The notes under the pieces: generated by a model | Told to the model about the DNA's origin: nothing | Database searches by the model: none | Seen by the model: the letters and a program-made list of their open reading frames with translations, nothing else | Shown: positions 32,380-40,344 of the stretch, piece by piece | Numbering within the stretch: position 1 is the first letter of the stretch | Layout of the letters: every line of letters starts with the position of its first letter | Position numbers and translations under genes: made by a program | From: an uncultured Clostridia bacterium | Lineage (GTDB): Bacteria > Bacillota > Clostridia > TANB77 > CAG-508 | Length of the DNA stretch: 40,344 nt | Assembly: GCA_944392455.1 (NCBI GenBank) | Contig: CALXWP010000013.1 | Location: forward strand, 1 to 40,344 | Direction of reading: 5' to 3'

Positions 32380-35331
32380 ATGAACAAAAATGAAGAACAA
32401 TATAGAATTTTTAAACAAATTGTACACACATTTTATCATAGTAGCAATGAAAAAGAGAAACAAGTTCAAAGCAAAGTAAATAATTTAATAATAGAACCTA
32501 AATTAATGTATGATACTTTTAATAAAACATTAAGGGCAGATTTTAAAATAGGAGATACACAATTATATAAGATTAAAAATTTACCAGAATTCTTTGAAAG
32601 ATTTATAAATAATGAAAATTATAAATATGGTAGTAAATTAGAATTTGTTCATTCAAAAGAAGCGTTTAAAGAAAATAGTATTCCTCTTTTGAATTTTGTT
32701 TTGAAATATGCAGAAATTATAAAGTATTCTAATGAAACAGTTGGAAGTTATAGTAAATATATGAGAACAATGAGTAATGAACACATAACTATATCTAATA
32801 CTGGACTGGATGAGATATTCGATGTATTACAAAACCAAAAAGTTTCATTTAAAATAGATTCTAATGATCAAACAATTTTATTTAGTAATTGTAATCCAGA
32901 TATTATATTTACAATTGAGCAAGAAGAAAATGGTGATTATGTAATTACCCCTAATATAGATATATTTTCATATGAGATATTAAAAGGAGCTTCATATATA
33001 TATTTATTAACTAATACAGCCTTGTATAGATGTGATGAAGAATTTGAAAATAAAACTTTAAAATTATTGAATATATATAGAGAAAATTATACACCAACTA
33101 TAAGATTTAAAAGAGAAGAGTTTCCTAACTTCTGTTCTTTAATATATCCTAAGCTAAAAAATCAAATATCTCTACAAAAATTAGATAGTGCAATAATAGA
33201 TAAATATATACCAGATGATTTATATGTAAAGATTTATTTGGATTATGATCAAAACAATTATATCACAGCAGATGTAAAATTTATATATGGTGATACTGAA
33301 TTTAATCCACTAAAAAATGAACAGGTTAAAGTTGCAAGAGATATTGCAAAAGAAAATGAGTATTTAGATATATTAGTAGATACTGGTTTTATGCTTGATA
33401 AAGAAAAAGCAAGATTAATACTTGCTGATGATGAAAAAATATATAACTTCTTATCAAAAGAGATAGAAGAATATATGAGAAAATTTGAAATATTAGCAAC
33501 AGATAATTTCAATAACAAGGAAATTCGTAAACCTAAAATTGGATCAATTGGTGTAAAAATTGAAAATAATTTATTGGAAGTCAATTTATCTAACATAGGT
33601 TTTGATATAGAAGAAATTCAAAATATAATGAAGAAATACACTTTAAAGAAAAAATTTCATAGATTAAAAGATGGAAGTTTTCTAAGTCTTGAAGAAAATG
33701 AAACAATGGATTTTATTACAGGATTATTAGAAAGTGAAGATATAAGTTATGAAGAAATAAAAAGAGGCGAATTAAAACTTCCAATATCAAGAAGTATGTA
33801 TTTAGATAAGATTTTGCAAAATATAGATTCTGATATTACGAAAGATGATAAATATAAAAAAATAGTAAATCAAGTTTCTAAAAAAGAATTTGATGAGGAT
33901 ATAATTTTACCAAAAACATTAAAATCAGATTTAAGAAGTTATCAGAAAACCGGTTTTAAATGGCTGAAGATTCTTGATAAATATGGGTTTGGAGGAATTC
34001 TAGCTGATGATATGGGACTTGGTAAAACAATACAGCTACTTGCAGTTATTTTATCATATATAGAAAATAATAAAAATGCTAAACCAAGCATAGTAGTATG
34101 CCCAAGCTCATTATCTCTTAACTGGAAAAATGAAATTGATAAATTTGCTCCAAATATAAAAACATTAGTTATACATGGAAATGCTGATGAAAGAAAAAGA
34201 CAAATAGAAAATATTAAAAAATACAACTTAGTTATAACATCATATGATCTACTAAAAAGAGATATTGATGTATATAAGGAAGTAAAATATAGTTTTAAAT
34301 ATATAATTGCAGATGAGGCTCAATACATAAAAAATAATAATACACAAAATGCAAGAGCAATTAAGGTTATTGAGGCAGAAACTAGATATGCATTAACAGG
34401 AACACCAATAGAAAATTCTTTATCAGAATTATGGTCTATTTTTGATTTCATAATGCCAGGATATTTATTTAGCTATAAGAAATTCAAAGAACTTTATGAA
34501 ATGCCAATTGTAAGAGACAATGATAATGTTTCAATGAAAAAATTAAAAACACTAATAGAACCATTTATATTGCGTAGAACAAAGAAAGAGGTATTAACAG
34601 AATTACCTGATAAAACTATAAGTGTTTTAAACAATGAAATGCAAGATGAACAATTAAAACTATATATGTCATATATGGCAGAAGCAAGAAAAGAAGTAAA
34701 ACAAGAAATAAGAGAAAATGGATTTGAGAAGAGTCAAATAAAAATATTAGCATTACTTATGAGACTTAGACAAATATGTTGTCATCCATCATTATTTATA
34801 TCTAACTATAAAGGAGAAAGTAGTAAATTAAATCAATGTATTGAGCTATTAAAAGATGCTATACTTTCTGGACATAAGATATTATTATTTTCAGGTTATT
34901 CTAGTATGCTTGAAATAATAGAGAAAGAACTTAGAAAAGAAAATATTAAATACTTTAAATTAACAGGTCAGACAAAAGTTGGAGATAGAATTAAGTTAGT
35001 AGATGAATTTAATAGTAATGATGATATAAAAGTATTCTTAATTTCATTAAAAGCAGGTGGAACAGGACTTAATCTAATTGGTGCTGATATGGTTATACAT
35101 TATGATCCATGGTGGAATTTATCTGCAGAGAATCAAGCAACAGATAGAACATATAGAATAGGTCAAAAGAAAAACGTCCAAGTATATAAACTTATAACAA
35201 AAGATTCTATTGAAGAAAAAATTTATGAGCTTCAAGAAAAGAAAGCAAATCTTGCAAAGACGATGCTTTCTACTGAAACTACATTTATTAATACATTATC
35301 TAAAGAAGATATTATGGCTTTATTTCAATAG
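32380..35331 (+). CDS. SNF2-family DEAD/H-box helicase-like ATPase
   Basis: This 983-residue Swi2/Snf2-type ATPase has an N-terminal region of about 510 residues that lacks an obvious Zn or SWIM cysteine cluster and probably forms a beta-rich substrate module. The ATPase core has motif I (DDMGLGKT, Lys about 549), motif II (DEAQ, about 645-648), TGTPIENSL (motif III), and the helicase C part with LISLKAGGTGLNL and DRTYRIGQ (motifs V and VI). Bacterial members translocate on double-stranded DNA and remodel nucleoprotein, for example recycling RNA polymerase. It stands alone between terminators, with no partner nuclease or methylase, so it does not look like part of a defence system. Confidence 0.88.
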   Translation: MNKNEEQYRIFKQIVHTFYHSSNEKEKQVQSKVNNLIIEPKLMYDTFNKTLRADFKIGDTQLYKIKNLPEFFERFINNENYKYGSKLEFVHSKEAFKENSIPLLNFVLKYAEIIKYSNETVGSYSKYMRTMSNEHITISNTGLDEIFDVLQNQKVSFKIDSNDQTILFSNCNPDIIFTIEQEENGDYVITPNIDIFSYEILKGASYIYLLTNTALYRCDEEFENKTLKLLNIYRENYTPTIRFKREEFPNFCSLIYPKLKNQISLQKLDSAIIDKYIPDDLYVKIYLDYDQNNYITADVKFIYGDTEFNPLKNEQVKVARDIAKENEYLDILVDTGFMLDKEKARLILADDEKIYNFLSKEIEEYMRKFEILATDNFNNKEIRKPKIGSIGVKIENNLLEVNLSNIGFDIEEIQNIMKKYTLKKKFHRLKDGSFLSLEENETMDFITGLLESEDISYEEIKRGELKLPISRSMYLDKILQNIDSDITKDDKYKKIVNQVSKKEFDEDIILPKTLKSDLRSYQKTGFKWLKILDKYGFGGILADDMGLGKTIQLLAVILSYIENNKNAKPSIVVCPSSLSLNWKNEIDKFAPNIKTLVIHGNADERKRQIENIKKYNLVITSYDLLKRDIDVYKEVKYSFKYIIADEAQYIKNNNTQNARAIKVIEAETRYALTGTPIENSLSELWSIFDFIMPGYLFSYKKFKELYEMPIVRDNDNVSMKKLKTLIEPFILRRTKKEVLTELPDKTISVLNNEMQDEQLKLYMSYMAEARKEVKQEIRENGFEKSQIKILALLMRLRQICCHPSLFISNYKGESSKLNQCIELLKDAILSGHKILLFSGYSSMLEIIEKELRKENIKYFKLTGQTKVGDRIKLVDEFNSNDDIKVFLISLKAGGTGLNLIGADMVIHYDPWWNLSAENQATDRTYRIGQKKNVQVYKLITKDSIEEKIYELQEKKANLAKTMLSTETTFINTLSKEDIMALFQ

Positions 35332-35448
35332 AATGTAAGAATAAATAATAAATAAAAAACAAAATATAAACAATTGTGAAGTTTCCATTTTGTTATCTGC
35401 ACTTTTAAGAAAGTAATACAACATAATTAAATTCTGAAGTTGACATGG

Positions 35449-35486
35449 AGCACATATTACTGGGTGAATATCCAGAAGTATGTGCT
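35449..35486 (+). other. Structured hairpin in the 209-bp gap before trmFO
   Basis: AGCACATA (35449-35456) pairs with TATGTGCT (35479-35486), and an inner CTGG/CCAG stem closes an 8-nt loop, with a 3x3 internal loop between. There is no T run immediately after, so it does not look like a terminator. TTGACA at 35440 lacks a matching -10. The gap 35332-35540 shows no ORF or known RNA that I can recognise. Confidence 0.45.
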
Positions 35487-35540
35487 TTGTGCATAATAAA
35501 TAAAATGATTATAAAATAGAGATAGAATAAGGAGTATAAA

Positions 35541-36917
35541 ATGAAAGACTATATTACAGTAATTGGTGGAGGATTAGCAGGAAGTGAAGCGGCATATCAA
35601 ATTGCTAAAAGAGGAATTGAAGTCAAACTTTATGAGATGAAACCTATAAAATATTCTCCAGCACATAGTAATAATAATTTAGCTGAGATAGTATGTAGTA
35701 ATTCTTTTAAATCGAATTTACATACAAATGCATGTGGTTTATTAAAAGAAGAATTAAGGATGTTAGATTCACTTTTAATAAAAACTGCTGATGAAGTTTC
35801 AGTACCAGCAGGACAAGCATTAGCTGTAGATAGAGAAAAATTTGCAGAAGAGATTACTAAAAGAATAGAAAATTTAGATAATATAGAAATTATAAGAAAA
35901 GAAGTAGGAATTAATAAAGGTGAAAATTCAATAAAAGAATTATCAAAAGATGGAATTGTAATTATTGCAACTGGACCTCTTACATCAGATTCTTTATCAG
36001 AAGAGATAAAAGAACTTACAGGAGATGATGAATTTCACTTTTATGATGCTGCAGCACCTATAATTGAGAAAGAATCTATAGATATGAATATTGCCTTTTG
36101 GGGAGATAGATATAAAGAAGAAAGAGGAAAAGATGAGAATATTGATGTGTGGAAGGAAAGGATAAAAGAAGCAAGTGAAGATTCGTATATTAATCTTCCT
36201 ATGAATAAAGAAGAGTATGAATTATTTTGGAATGAGCTTGTAAATGCAGAAGTTGTAGAATTGCATGAGTTTGAAAAAAGAGAAATTTTTGAAGGATGTA
36301 TGCCAATAGAAATAATGGCAAAAAGAGGGATTGATACATTAAGATTTGGACCTTTAAAACCAGTAGGATTTACTGATCCAAGAACAGGTAAAAGACCATA
36401 TGCTATTGTTCAATTAAGACAGGATAATAGTGGAGGAAATTTATTTAATATGGTCGGCTTTCAAACTAATTTAAAATATGGTGAGCAAAAAAGAGTATTT
36501 AGATTAATTCCTGGATTAGAAAATGCAGATTTTGCAAAATTAGGTGTAATGCATAGAAATTCATTTATTAATTCTCCTGAACTACTTGATGAAACATATA
36601 ATCTAAGGAAAAATAGTAATATATTTTTTGCAGGACAAATTACTGGAGTAGAAGGTTATGTTGAATCTATAGCTTCAGGATTGGTAGCTAGTTTAAATGC
36701 AGTTGCAAAATATAACAATGAAAAAGAAATTATATTTTCGGAAGAAACCATGATAGGAGCATTGTCTAAATATATTGCAACTCCTAATAAAAACTTCCAA
36801 CCTATGAATGCGAATTTTGGAATATTACCTGGGCTGGAAGAAAGAATAAGAGATAAAAAATTAAAGTATGGAAAATTAGCAGATAGAGCTTTGGAACAAT
36901 TAAAAAGTACATGTTAA
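35541..36917 (+). CDS. trmFO: Methylenetetrahydrofolate-tRNA-(uracil-5-)-methyltransferase TrmFO
   Basis: This 458-residue flavoprotein makes 5-methyluridine 54 in the tRNA T-loop using methylenetetrahydrofolate. The N-terminal FAD motif is VIGGGLAGSEAA (about 7-18). The conserved CSNSFKSN segment contains the catalytic-region Cys (about 53). A second family block is FEGCMPIEIMAKRG, followed by GPLKPVG. The C-terminus is short and complete. An AAGGAG SD precedes the ATG. In many Firmicutes trmFO lies near topA; here an SNF2 gene is inserted between them. Confidence 0.95.
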   Translation: MKDYITVIGGGLAGSEAAYQIAKRGIEVKLYEMKPIKYSPAHSNNNLAEIVCSNSFKSNLHTNACGLLKEELRMLDSLLIKTADEVSVPAGQALAVDREKFAEEITKRIENLDNIEIIRKEVGINKGENSIKELSKDGIVIIATGPLTSDSLSEEIKELTGDDEFHFYDAAAPIIEKESIDMNIAFWGDRYKEERGKDENIDVWKERIKEASEDSYINLPMNKEEYELFWNELVNAEVVELHEFEKREIFEGCMPIEIMAKRGIDTLRFGPLKPVGFTDPRTGKRPYAIVQLRQDNSGGNLFNMVGFQTNLKYGEQKRVFRLIPGLENADFAKLGVMHRNSFINSPELLDETYNLRKNSNIFFAGQITGVEGYVESIASGLVASLNAVAKYNNEKEIIFSEETMIGALSKYIATPNKNFQPMNANFGILPGLEERIRDKKLKYGKLADRALEQLKSTC

Positions 36918-36931
36918 CATGTGCTTTTTTT
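36902..36931 (+). terminator. trmFO terminator overlapping the stop codon
   Basis: AAAAAGTACATG, loop TTAA (containing the stop), CATGTGCTTTTTTT, with one G-T wobble. The remainder of the gap to 37075 is A+T-rich and shows nothing further that I can assign. Confidence 0.88.
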
Positions 36932-37075
36932 GAATAGGAAAATTCGTTATAAATTTTTGAAGTAACAAAAATCATCTTTGGTATACCCACAAAGATTAAT
37001 TAAAAAATTATGAAAATTACTAGACAAAATAAAATGGTTATAGTATACTTAATTTATAAAATGGGAAAATTATAT

Positions 37076-37104
37076 TTGACAAAATACGGTAATTAATGTA
37101 TAAT
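37076..37104 (+). promoter_or_regulatory. Perfect consensus promoter of the small acidic/coiled-coil gene pair
   Basis: TTGACA (37076-37081), a 17-bp spacer and TATAAT (37099-37104) match the sigma-A consensus at every position. The expected transcription start excludes the upstream in-frame start at 37109. Confidence 0.85.
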
Positions 37105-37141
37105 TAAATTGTATTATGTAAACAAAAGAAAGGAGATTAAT

Positions 37142-37300
37142 ATGCAAATAAAAAATATTGAAGATATTAATGAAGAAAGTTTAAAAGAATTAACACCAGA
37201 AGAATTAGTAGATTTAAAAGTTACACTTGAGGAGATGCTTGAGGATATAGACAACTTTTTAGAAGAACTTGATTTAAATAATAGTAGCACAGAAGAATAA
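37142..37300 (+). CDS. Small acidic protein of unknown function
   Basis: This 52-residue protein is very acidic and helical (repeating EELxDLKxTLEEMLEDIDNF), with no Cys and no membrane segment. ATG 37142 has AAAGGAG 7 nt upstream. It lies 28 bp before a basic coiled-coil protein and shares its strong promoter, so the acidic and basic products may bind each other. I do not recognise the family. Confidence 0.7.
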   Translation: MQIKNIEDINEESLKELTPEELVDLKVTLEEMLEDIDNFLEELDLNNSSTEE

Positions 37301-37328
37301 AAATATTAAATATAATATGGAGGGGAAA

Positions 37329-38399
37329 ATGAATTTAGAAGATTTTAATAATGAATATAAAAGAGATAAAAAAAAATATGAAACTTTAGAAGCAGATAAG
37401 GCAAAATTATCAGGCTGTAAATTAGATCTTTTTGATGCGAAAACTGAATATGATAGATTAGTAAGTGAAAATGAAAGAGCTAAAATTGCAGGAAAACCAG
37501 CTGTACATAAAGCTAAAGAAATTGAAAATGCTAAAGAGAAAGTAAGAAAAGCATTAGAAAATTTAAATAAATATAAAGGTAAAGTTCAAGGAGCTTTAGA
37601 CAAAGTTAATGAAAGATATGCAGCTCTTGAAAATAATCCTGAAATGAAAAAGCAGTTAGACTCAATTTTAAAAACAAGAATGGAAAGATCAATTAAGGAT
37701 AGAAGTAAGAAATTATCTGGTTATAAAAAAATAAAAGAAATTATGACAGATCATCCAAATTTTGAAAAAACTGTTCGTGGTATGACTAATACTAAAAAAG
37801 AAATACGTAAACTAAATGCAAGAATCCAAGAATTAGAAAATAAATCTCCAAGAACTAAAGCTGAAGAAACCGAATTAAATAAAAGTAAAAGAGATTTAAC
37901 AAAAAAAGAAGCAGATTTAACTAGAGTACAATCTGAAATTACAAAGTTTATAAGTAAAAAATATCCAGATATGTCAAAAGAAAATACAGATTTGATAATG
38001 GTAATGACAAGTAACATTGGACAAACAATTAAATCTGTTAAAAAAGATTTAGATACTAGGAAAATAGCCTATAAAAAAGTTGCAGGAAAAGAGTATGTAA
38101 CAGAAGAACAATATGAGCAAAATTTACCTGCACCACTATCTAGATGGCAAAGATTTAAAAATTGGGTAAGAGGAAAATTTGGTAAAGATCCAATTGTTCC
38201 AGAAAATGCTGGACTAAGTCCAGAAGAACAAAGTAAGCAAGATCATGAAGATAGAAAACAATCGCAATTTAGAGATGCTATGAAATATGATGTAGTAAAG
38301 GACTATTTAAAGCAAAAAGAAGAAGAAGTTTTAAAAGCAAGTAGTAAAGAAAGAAGAGCTGAAAGTCAAACACAAAGGGATGACGAATCAAGTAGATAG
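37329..38399 (+). CDS. Lysine-rich coiled-coil protein of unknown function
   Basis: This 356-residue protein is almost entirely charged and helical, with long predicted coiled coils (about 1-100 and 145-215), many Lys/Glu heptads, and only one Cys. A Trp-containing basic patch (SRWQRFKNWVRGKFGK, about 272-287) could contact membrane or nucleic acid. No signal or membrane segment is visible. ATG 37329 is chosen because GGAGGGG lies 4-5 nt upstream; ATG 37317 would overlap that SD. Its strong promoter suggests abundant expression. It sits directly upstream of rpsL, where many Firmicutes carry rpoC or an L7Ae-like gene. No family recognised. Confidence 0.7.
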   Translation: MNLEDFNNEYKRDKKKYETLEADKAKLSGCKLDLFDAKTEYDRLVSENERAKIAGKPAVHKAKEIENAKEKVRKALENLNKYKGKVQGALDKVNERYAALENNPEMKKQLDSILKTRMERSIKDRSKKLSGYKKIKEIMTDHPNFEKTVRGMTNTKKEIRKLNARIQELENKSPRTKAEETELNKSKRDLTKKEADLTRVQSEITKFISKKYPDMSKENTDLIMVMTSNIGQTIKSVKKDLDTRKIAYKKVAGKEYVTEEQYEQNLPAPLSRWQRFKNWVRGKFGKDPIVPENAGLSPEEQSKQDHEDRKQSQFRDAMKYDVVKDYLKQKEEEVLKASSKERRAESQTQRDDESSR

Positions 38400-38443
38400 A
38401 TAAAATTATAAACTCTAATACTATGATAATTATGATGTTTATA

Positions 38444-38472
38444 TTGACATTTAAGCAAAAAAATGATAAAAT
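38444..38472 (+). promoter_or_regulatory. str operon (rpsL) promoter
   Basis: TTGACA at 38444-38449, a 17-bp spacer, and TAAAAT at 38467-38472, 67 bp before rpsL. Confidence 0.8.
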
Positions 38473-38475
38473 TAT

Positions 38476-38506
38476 ACCGCTAGTGTAAAATAGCTATACT
38501 AGCGGT
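38476..38506. promoter_or_regulatory. Inverted repeat at the rpsL transcription start
   Basis: ACCGCTAGT and ACTAGCGGT are perfect 9-bp arms separated by 13 bp, with further possible inner pairing. The repeat starts 4 bp after the -10, so the expected +1 lies inside the left arm. It could be an operator, or a terminator for read-through from the coiled-coil gene, since TTATTTTAT follows. Confidence 0.6.
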
Positions 38507-38538
38507 TTATTTTATGTAAGGAAAGAGGTGAAATTTAA

Positions 38539-38952
38539 GTGCCAACAATTAATCAATTAGTAAGAAAAGGAAGAAAAAGTTCTACAACTAAATCTACAGC
38601 ACCAGCTTTACAACATGGATATAACTCAAGAAACAAAAAATTAACAAACAAGAGATCACCACAAAAAAGAGGTGTTTGTACAGTTGTAAAAACAGTAACA
38701 CCAAAGAAGCCAAACTCAGCATTGAGAAAAGTTGCCAGAGTAAGACTTTCAAATGGATATGAAGTAACTTCATATATCCCAGGTATAGGACACAACCTAC
38801 AAGAACACAGTGTTGTTTTAATAAGAGGTGGAAGAGTAAAAGATCTTCCAGGTGTTAGATACCATATAATCAGAGGTACATTAGACACAGCAGGAGTTAA
38901 AGATAGAATGCAAGGTAGATCTAAGTACGGAGCTAAAAAGCCTAAAAAATAA
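38539..38952 (+). CDS. rpsL: 30S ribosomal protein S12
   Basis: This 137-residue decoding-centre protein is essential for accuracy. It has the conserved [13 protein letters not shown] start, the [17 protein letters not shown] block (streptomycin-site Lys present) and [20 protein letters not shown] 38539 is the start, with GAGGTG upstream. First gene of the str operon here. Confidence 0.98.
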   Translation: MPTINQLVRKGRKSSTTKSTAPALQHGYNSRNKKLTNKRSPQKRGVCTVVKTVTPKKPNSALRKVARVRLSNGYEVTSYIPGIGHNLQEHSVVLIRGGRVKDLPGVRYHIIRGTLDTAGVKDRMQGRSKYGAKKPKK

Positions 38953-39157
38953 AATTTTAGATTAGTTAATTAAGTAAAATGATTTTTAGGCTAATGGTGC
39001 TTATATGAAATTACTAATTTAAGGTACTTAAATTTATAATAGAGTATATAGCACTATACGGAAAAGAAAAAATCTTTTCAGAGTAACTTTAGGTATTTCT
39101 TTAAATACCAAAAAGATATTTAAATTAAAATAATATCAAGAAAAGGAGTGAAGAATA
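38953..39157 (+). other. rpsL-rpsG intergenic leader with small hairpins
   Basis: This 205-bp stretch contains no ORF. Two small hairpins are visible: GAAAAG/CTTTTC (39061-39079) and GGTATTT/AAATACC (39092-39109), the latter with a 4-nt loop and no T run. In E. coli the S12-S7 spacer holds the S7 autoregulatory site; a similar role here is possible but I cannot align it. Confidence 0.4.
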
Positions 39158-39628
39158 GTGCCAAGAAGAGGAATTATAGCAAAAAGAGACGTTTTACCAG
39201 ATCCAATATATAATAGCAAAGTTGTTACAAAATTAATCAACAATGTTATGTTAGATGGTAAAAAGACAGTTGCTCAATCAATTGTTTATGATGCTTTCAA
39301 TATTATAAAGGAAAAAGAACAAAAAGATCCATTAGAAGTATTTGAAGCAGCTCTTGAAAATGTAATGCCAGTTCTAGAAGTTAAAGCTAGAAGAATCGGT
39401 GGAGCTACATACCAAGTTCCAATCGAAATTAGACCAGAAAGAAGACAAACTTTAGGTTTAAGATGGTTAGTTACTTATGCAAGAAATAGACATGAAAAAA
39501 CAATGGCTCAAAAATTAGCAGCTGAAATCATGGATGCTTGTGCTGGAAATGGTGGAGCATTCAAGAAGAAAGAAGATATGCATAGAATGGCAGAAGCTAA
39601 TAAAGCATTTGCACATTACAAGTTTTAA
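39158..39628 (+). CDS. rpsG: 30S ribosomal protein S7
   Basis: This 156-residue protein nucleates assembly of the 30S head and binds the 3' domain of 16S rRNA. Typical segments are [16 protein letters not shown], the [10 protein letters not shown] loop, [11 protein letters not shown] and [20 protein letters not shown]. The start is GTG 39158 with AAAGGAG upstream. fusA follows 30 bp later. Confidence 0.98.
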   Translation: MPRRGIIAKRDVLPDPIYNSKVVTKLINNVMLDGKKTVAQSIVYDAFNIIKEKEQKDPLEVFEAALENVMPVLEVKARRIGGATYQVPIEIRPERRQTLGLRWLVTYARNRHEKTMAQKLAAEIMDACAGNGGAFKKKEDMHRMAEANKAFAHYKF

Positions 39629-39658
39629 GATATAAAGAAAGTATAAAGGAGGATAAAA

Positions 39659-40344
39659 ATGGCTGGAAGAGAGTTTCCTTTAGAGAAAACAAGGAATATA
39701 GGAATAATGGCTCACATAGATGCAGGAAAAACTACAACTACTGAGAGAATACTTTTCTATACAGGTAAAACTCATAAGATAGGAGAAGTTCACGAAGGTG
39801 AAGCTACTATGGACTGGATGGTTCAAGAGCAAGAAAGAGGTATAACAATTACTTCTGCTGCTACAACATGCCAATGGTTAGGTCATAGAATAAATATAAT
39901 AGATACTCCAGGACACGTTGACTTTACAGTTGAAGTTCAAAGATCTTTAAGAGTACTTGATGGTGCTGTTACAGTATTAGCAGCTAAAGGTGGAGTTCAA
40001 CCACAAACAGAAACAGTTTGGAGACAAGCTGATAAGTATCAAGTTCCAAGAATGGTATATGTTAATAAAATGGATATCACAGGTGCAGATTTTATGCTAT
40101 GTGTTCGCCAATTGAAAGAAAGATTAAATGCTAATGCTATTCCAATCCAATTACCAATTGGTGCAGAAGATAACTTCCAAGGAATAGTAGATTTAATTAA
40201 AATGAGAGCATTTATTCATAAAGATGATCTTGGAAAAGAAATAGAAGAAGGAGAAATTCCTGCAGACTTAAAAGATCAAGCTGAAGAATATAGAAATAAA
40301 ATGATAGAAGCAGCAGCTGAACAAGATGATGAGTTAATGATGAA
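39659..40344 (+). CDS. fusA: Elongation factor G (5' part, runs off the window)
   Basis: The first 228 codons of the translocation GTPase are present. The G-domain motifs are [18 protein letters not shown] (G1), [10 protein letters not shown] (G2), IDTPGHVDF (G3) and VNKMD (G4). ATG 39659 is preceded by AAAGGAGG. The reading frame is open to the window end. This completes the rpsL-rpsG-fusA order of the str operon; tuf would be expected next. Confidence 0.97.
   Translation, partial: MAGREFPLEKTRNIGIMAHIDAGKTTTTERILFYTGKTHKIGEVHEGEATMDWMVQEQERGITITSAATTCQWLGHRINIIDTPGHVDFTVEVQRSLRVLDGAVTVLAAKGGVQPQTETVWRQADKYQVPRMVYVNKMDITGADFMLCVRQLKERLNANAIPIQLPIGAEDNFQGIVDLIKMRAFIHKDDLGKEIEEGEIPADLKDQAEEYRNKMIEAAAEQDDELMM

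Noticed and set aside
32380..35331. SNF2 ATPase as part of a defence island
   Set aside because: It stands alone, with no methylase, nuclease, PLD or DUF partner next to it; the neighbours are housekeeping genes.
36974..36996. ATCTTTG/CAAAGAT inverted repeat after trmFO
   Set aside because: It is a 7-bp stem with no T run on the plus strand and no minus-strand gene to end; probably chance in A+T-rich DNA.
37317..37328. ATG 37317 as start of the coiled-coil gene
   Set aside because: This ATG overlaps the SD (GGAGGGG) that serves ATG 37329.

Overview
The window is about 40 kb of a very A+T-rich chromosome with Gram-positive features: dense SD sequences (AGGAGG/GAGGTG), TTGACA-N17-TATAAT promoters, and frequent TTG and GTG starts. 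Gene content (gdpP-rplI-dnaB, tilS-ftsH, a dcw cluster with mraZ-rsmH-ftsL-PBP-murE-mraY-ftsW-murG, trmFO, and the rpsL-rpsG-fusA str operon) points to an anaerobic Firmicute, most likely an uncultured gut member of Clostridia. The MurE DNPR motif suggests meso-diaminopimelate peptidoglycan, and two tandem 0A-like boxes (TGTCGAA) suggest a Spo0A-type regulator.

Layout. 1-4000: terminator of an upstream unit, then a promoter and gdpP-rplI-dnaB. 4031-4703: a G+C-rich single-gene cassette (amidase, minus strand) divergent from tilS. 4708-11890: tilS, ftsH, a PASTA-containing SpoVD-like PBP, rsmA and a sortase. 11917-12844: a Fic protein with a small VbhA-like putative antitoxin, minus strand. 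12982-16341: a three-gene operon (glutathionylspermidine synthase-like ATP-grasp protein, unknown protein, homospermidine synthase-like protein), perhaps making a polyamine conjugate. 16394-18535: a DUF2207-type membrane protein with a Gly-rich tail. 18664-19345: an M15 peptidase with a peptidoglycan-binding domain, split by a +1 frameshift. 19407-19830: a second G+C-rich single-gene cassette (multi-pass membrane protein). 19919-29735: the dcw cluster, with MraZ boxes, an unusual ACAAAAG-repeat spacer and a second PBP, also split by a +1 frameshift. 29757-35331: a small gene behind 0A-like boxes, topA with a tiny upstream ORF, and a SNF2 helicase. 35541-40344: trmFO, a small acidic protein plus a coiled-coil protein of unknown function, then rpsL, rpsG and the 5' part of fusA.

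Most striking observation. I read the host-like genes for in-frame CGG codons. On the plus strand I found only two, and each sits exactly where a +1 frameshift is needed to restore a conserved C-terminal domain: GTT CGG A in the dcw PBP (PASTA domain) and TTT CGG A in the M15 peptidase (PG_binding_1 domain). In both, skipping the C reads GGA (Gly) and joins a catalytic domain to its wall-binding module. A third in-frame CGG-A lies in the Gly-rich tail of the DUF2207 protein, where a +1 shift would continue the glycine run to a nearby stop. The simplest biological reading is programmed +1 frameshifting at a rare or poorly decoded CGG codon. Assembly error or ordinary mutation remain possible. 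The two G+C-rich cassettes use CGG as ordinary Arg, so any shift must be context-dependent or those genes are poorly translated.

No tRNA, rRNA, CRISPR array, IS element or att site was recognised.
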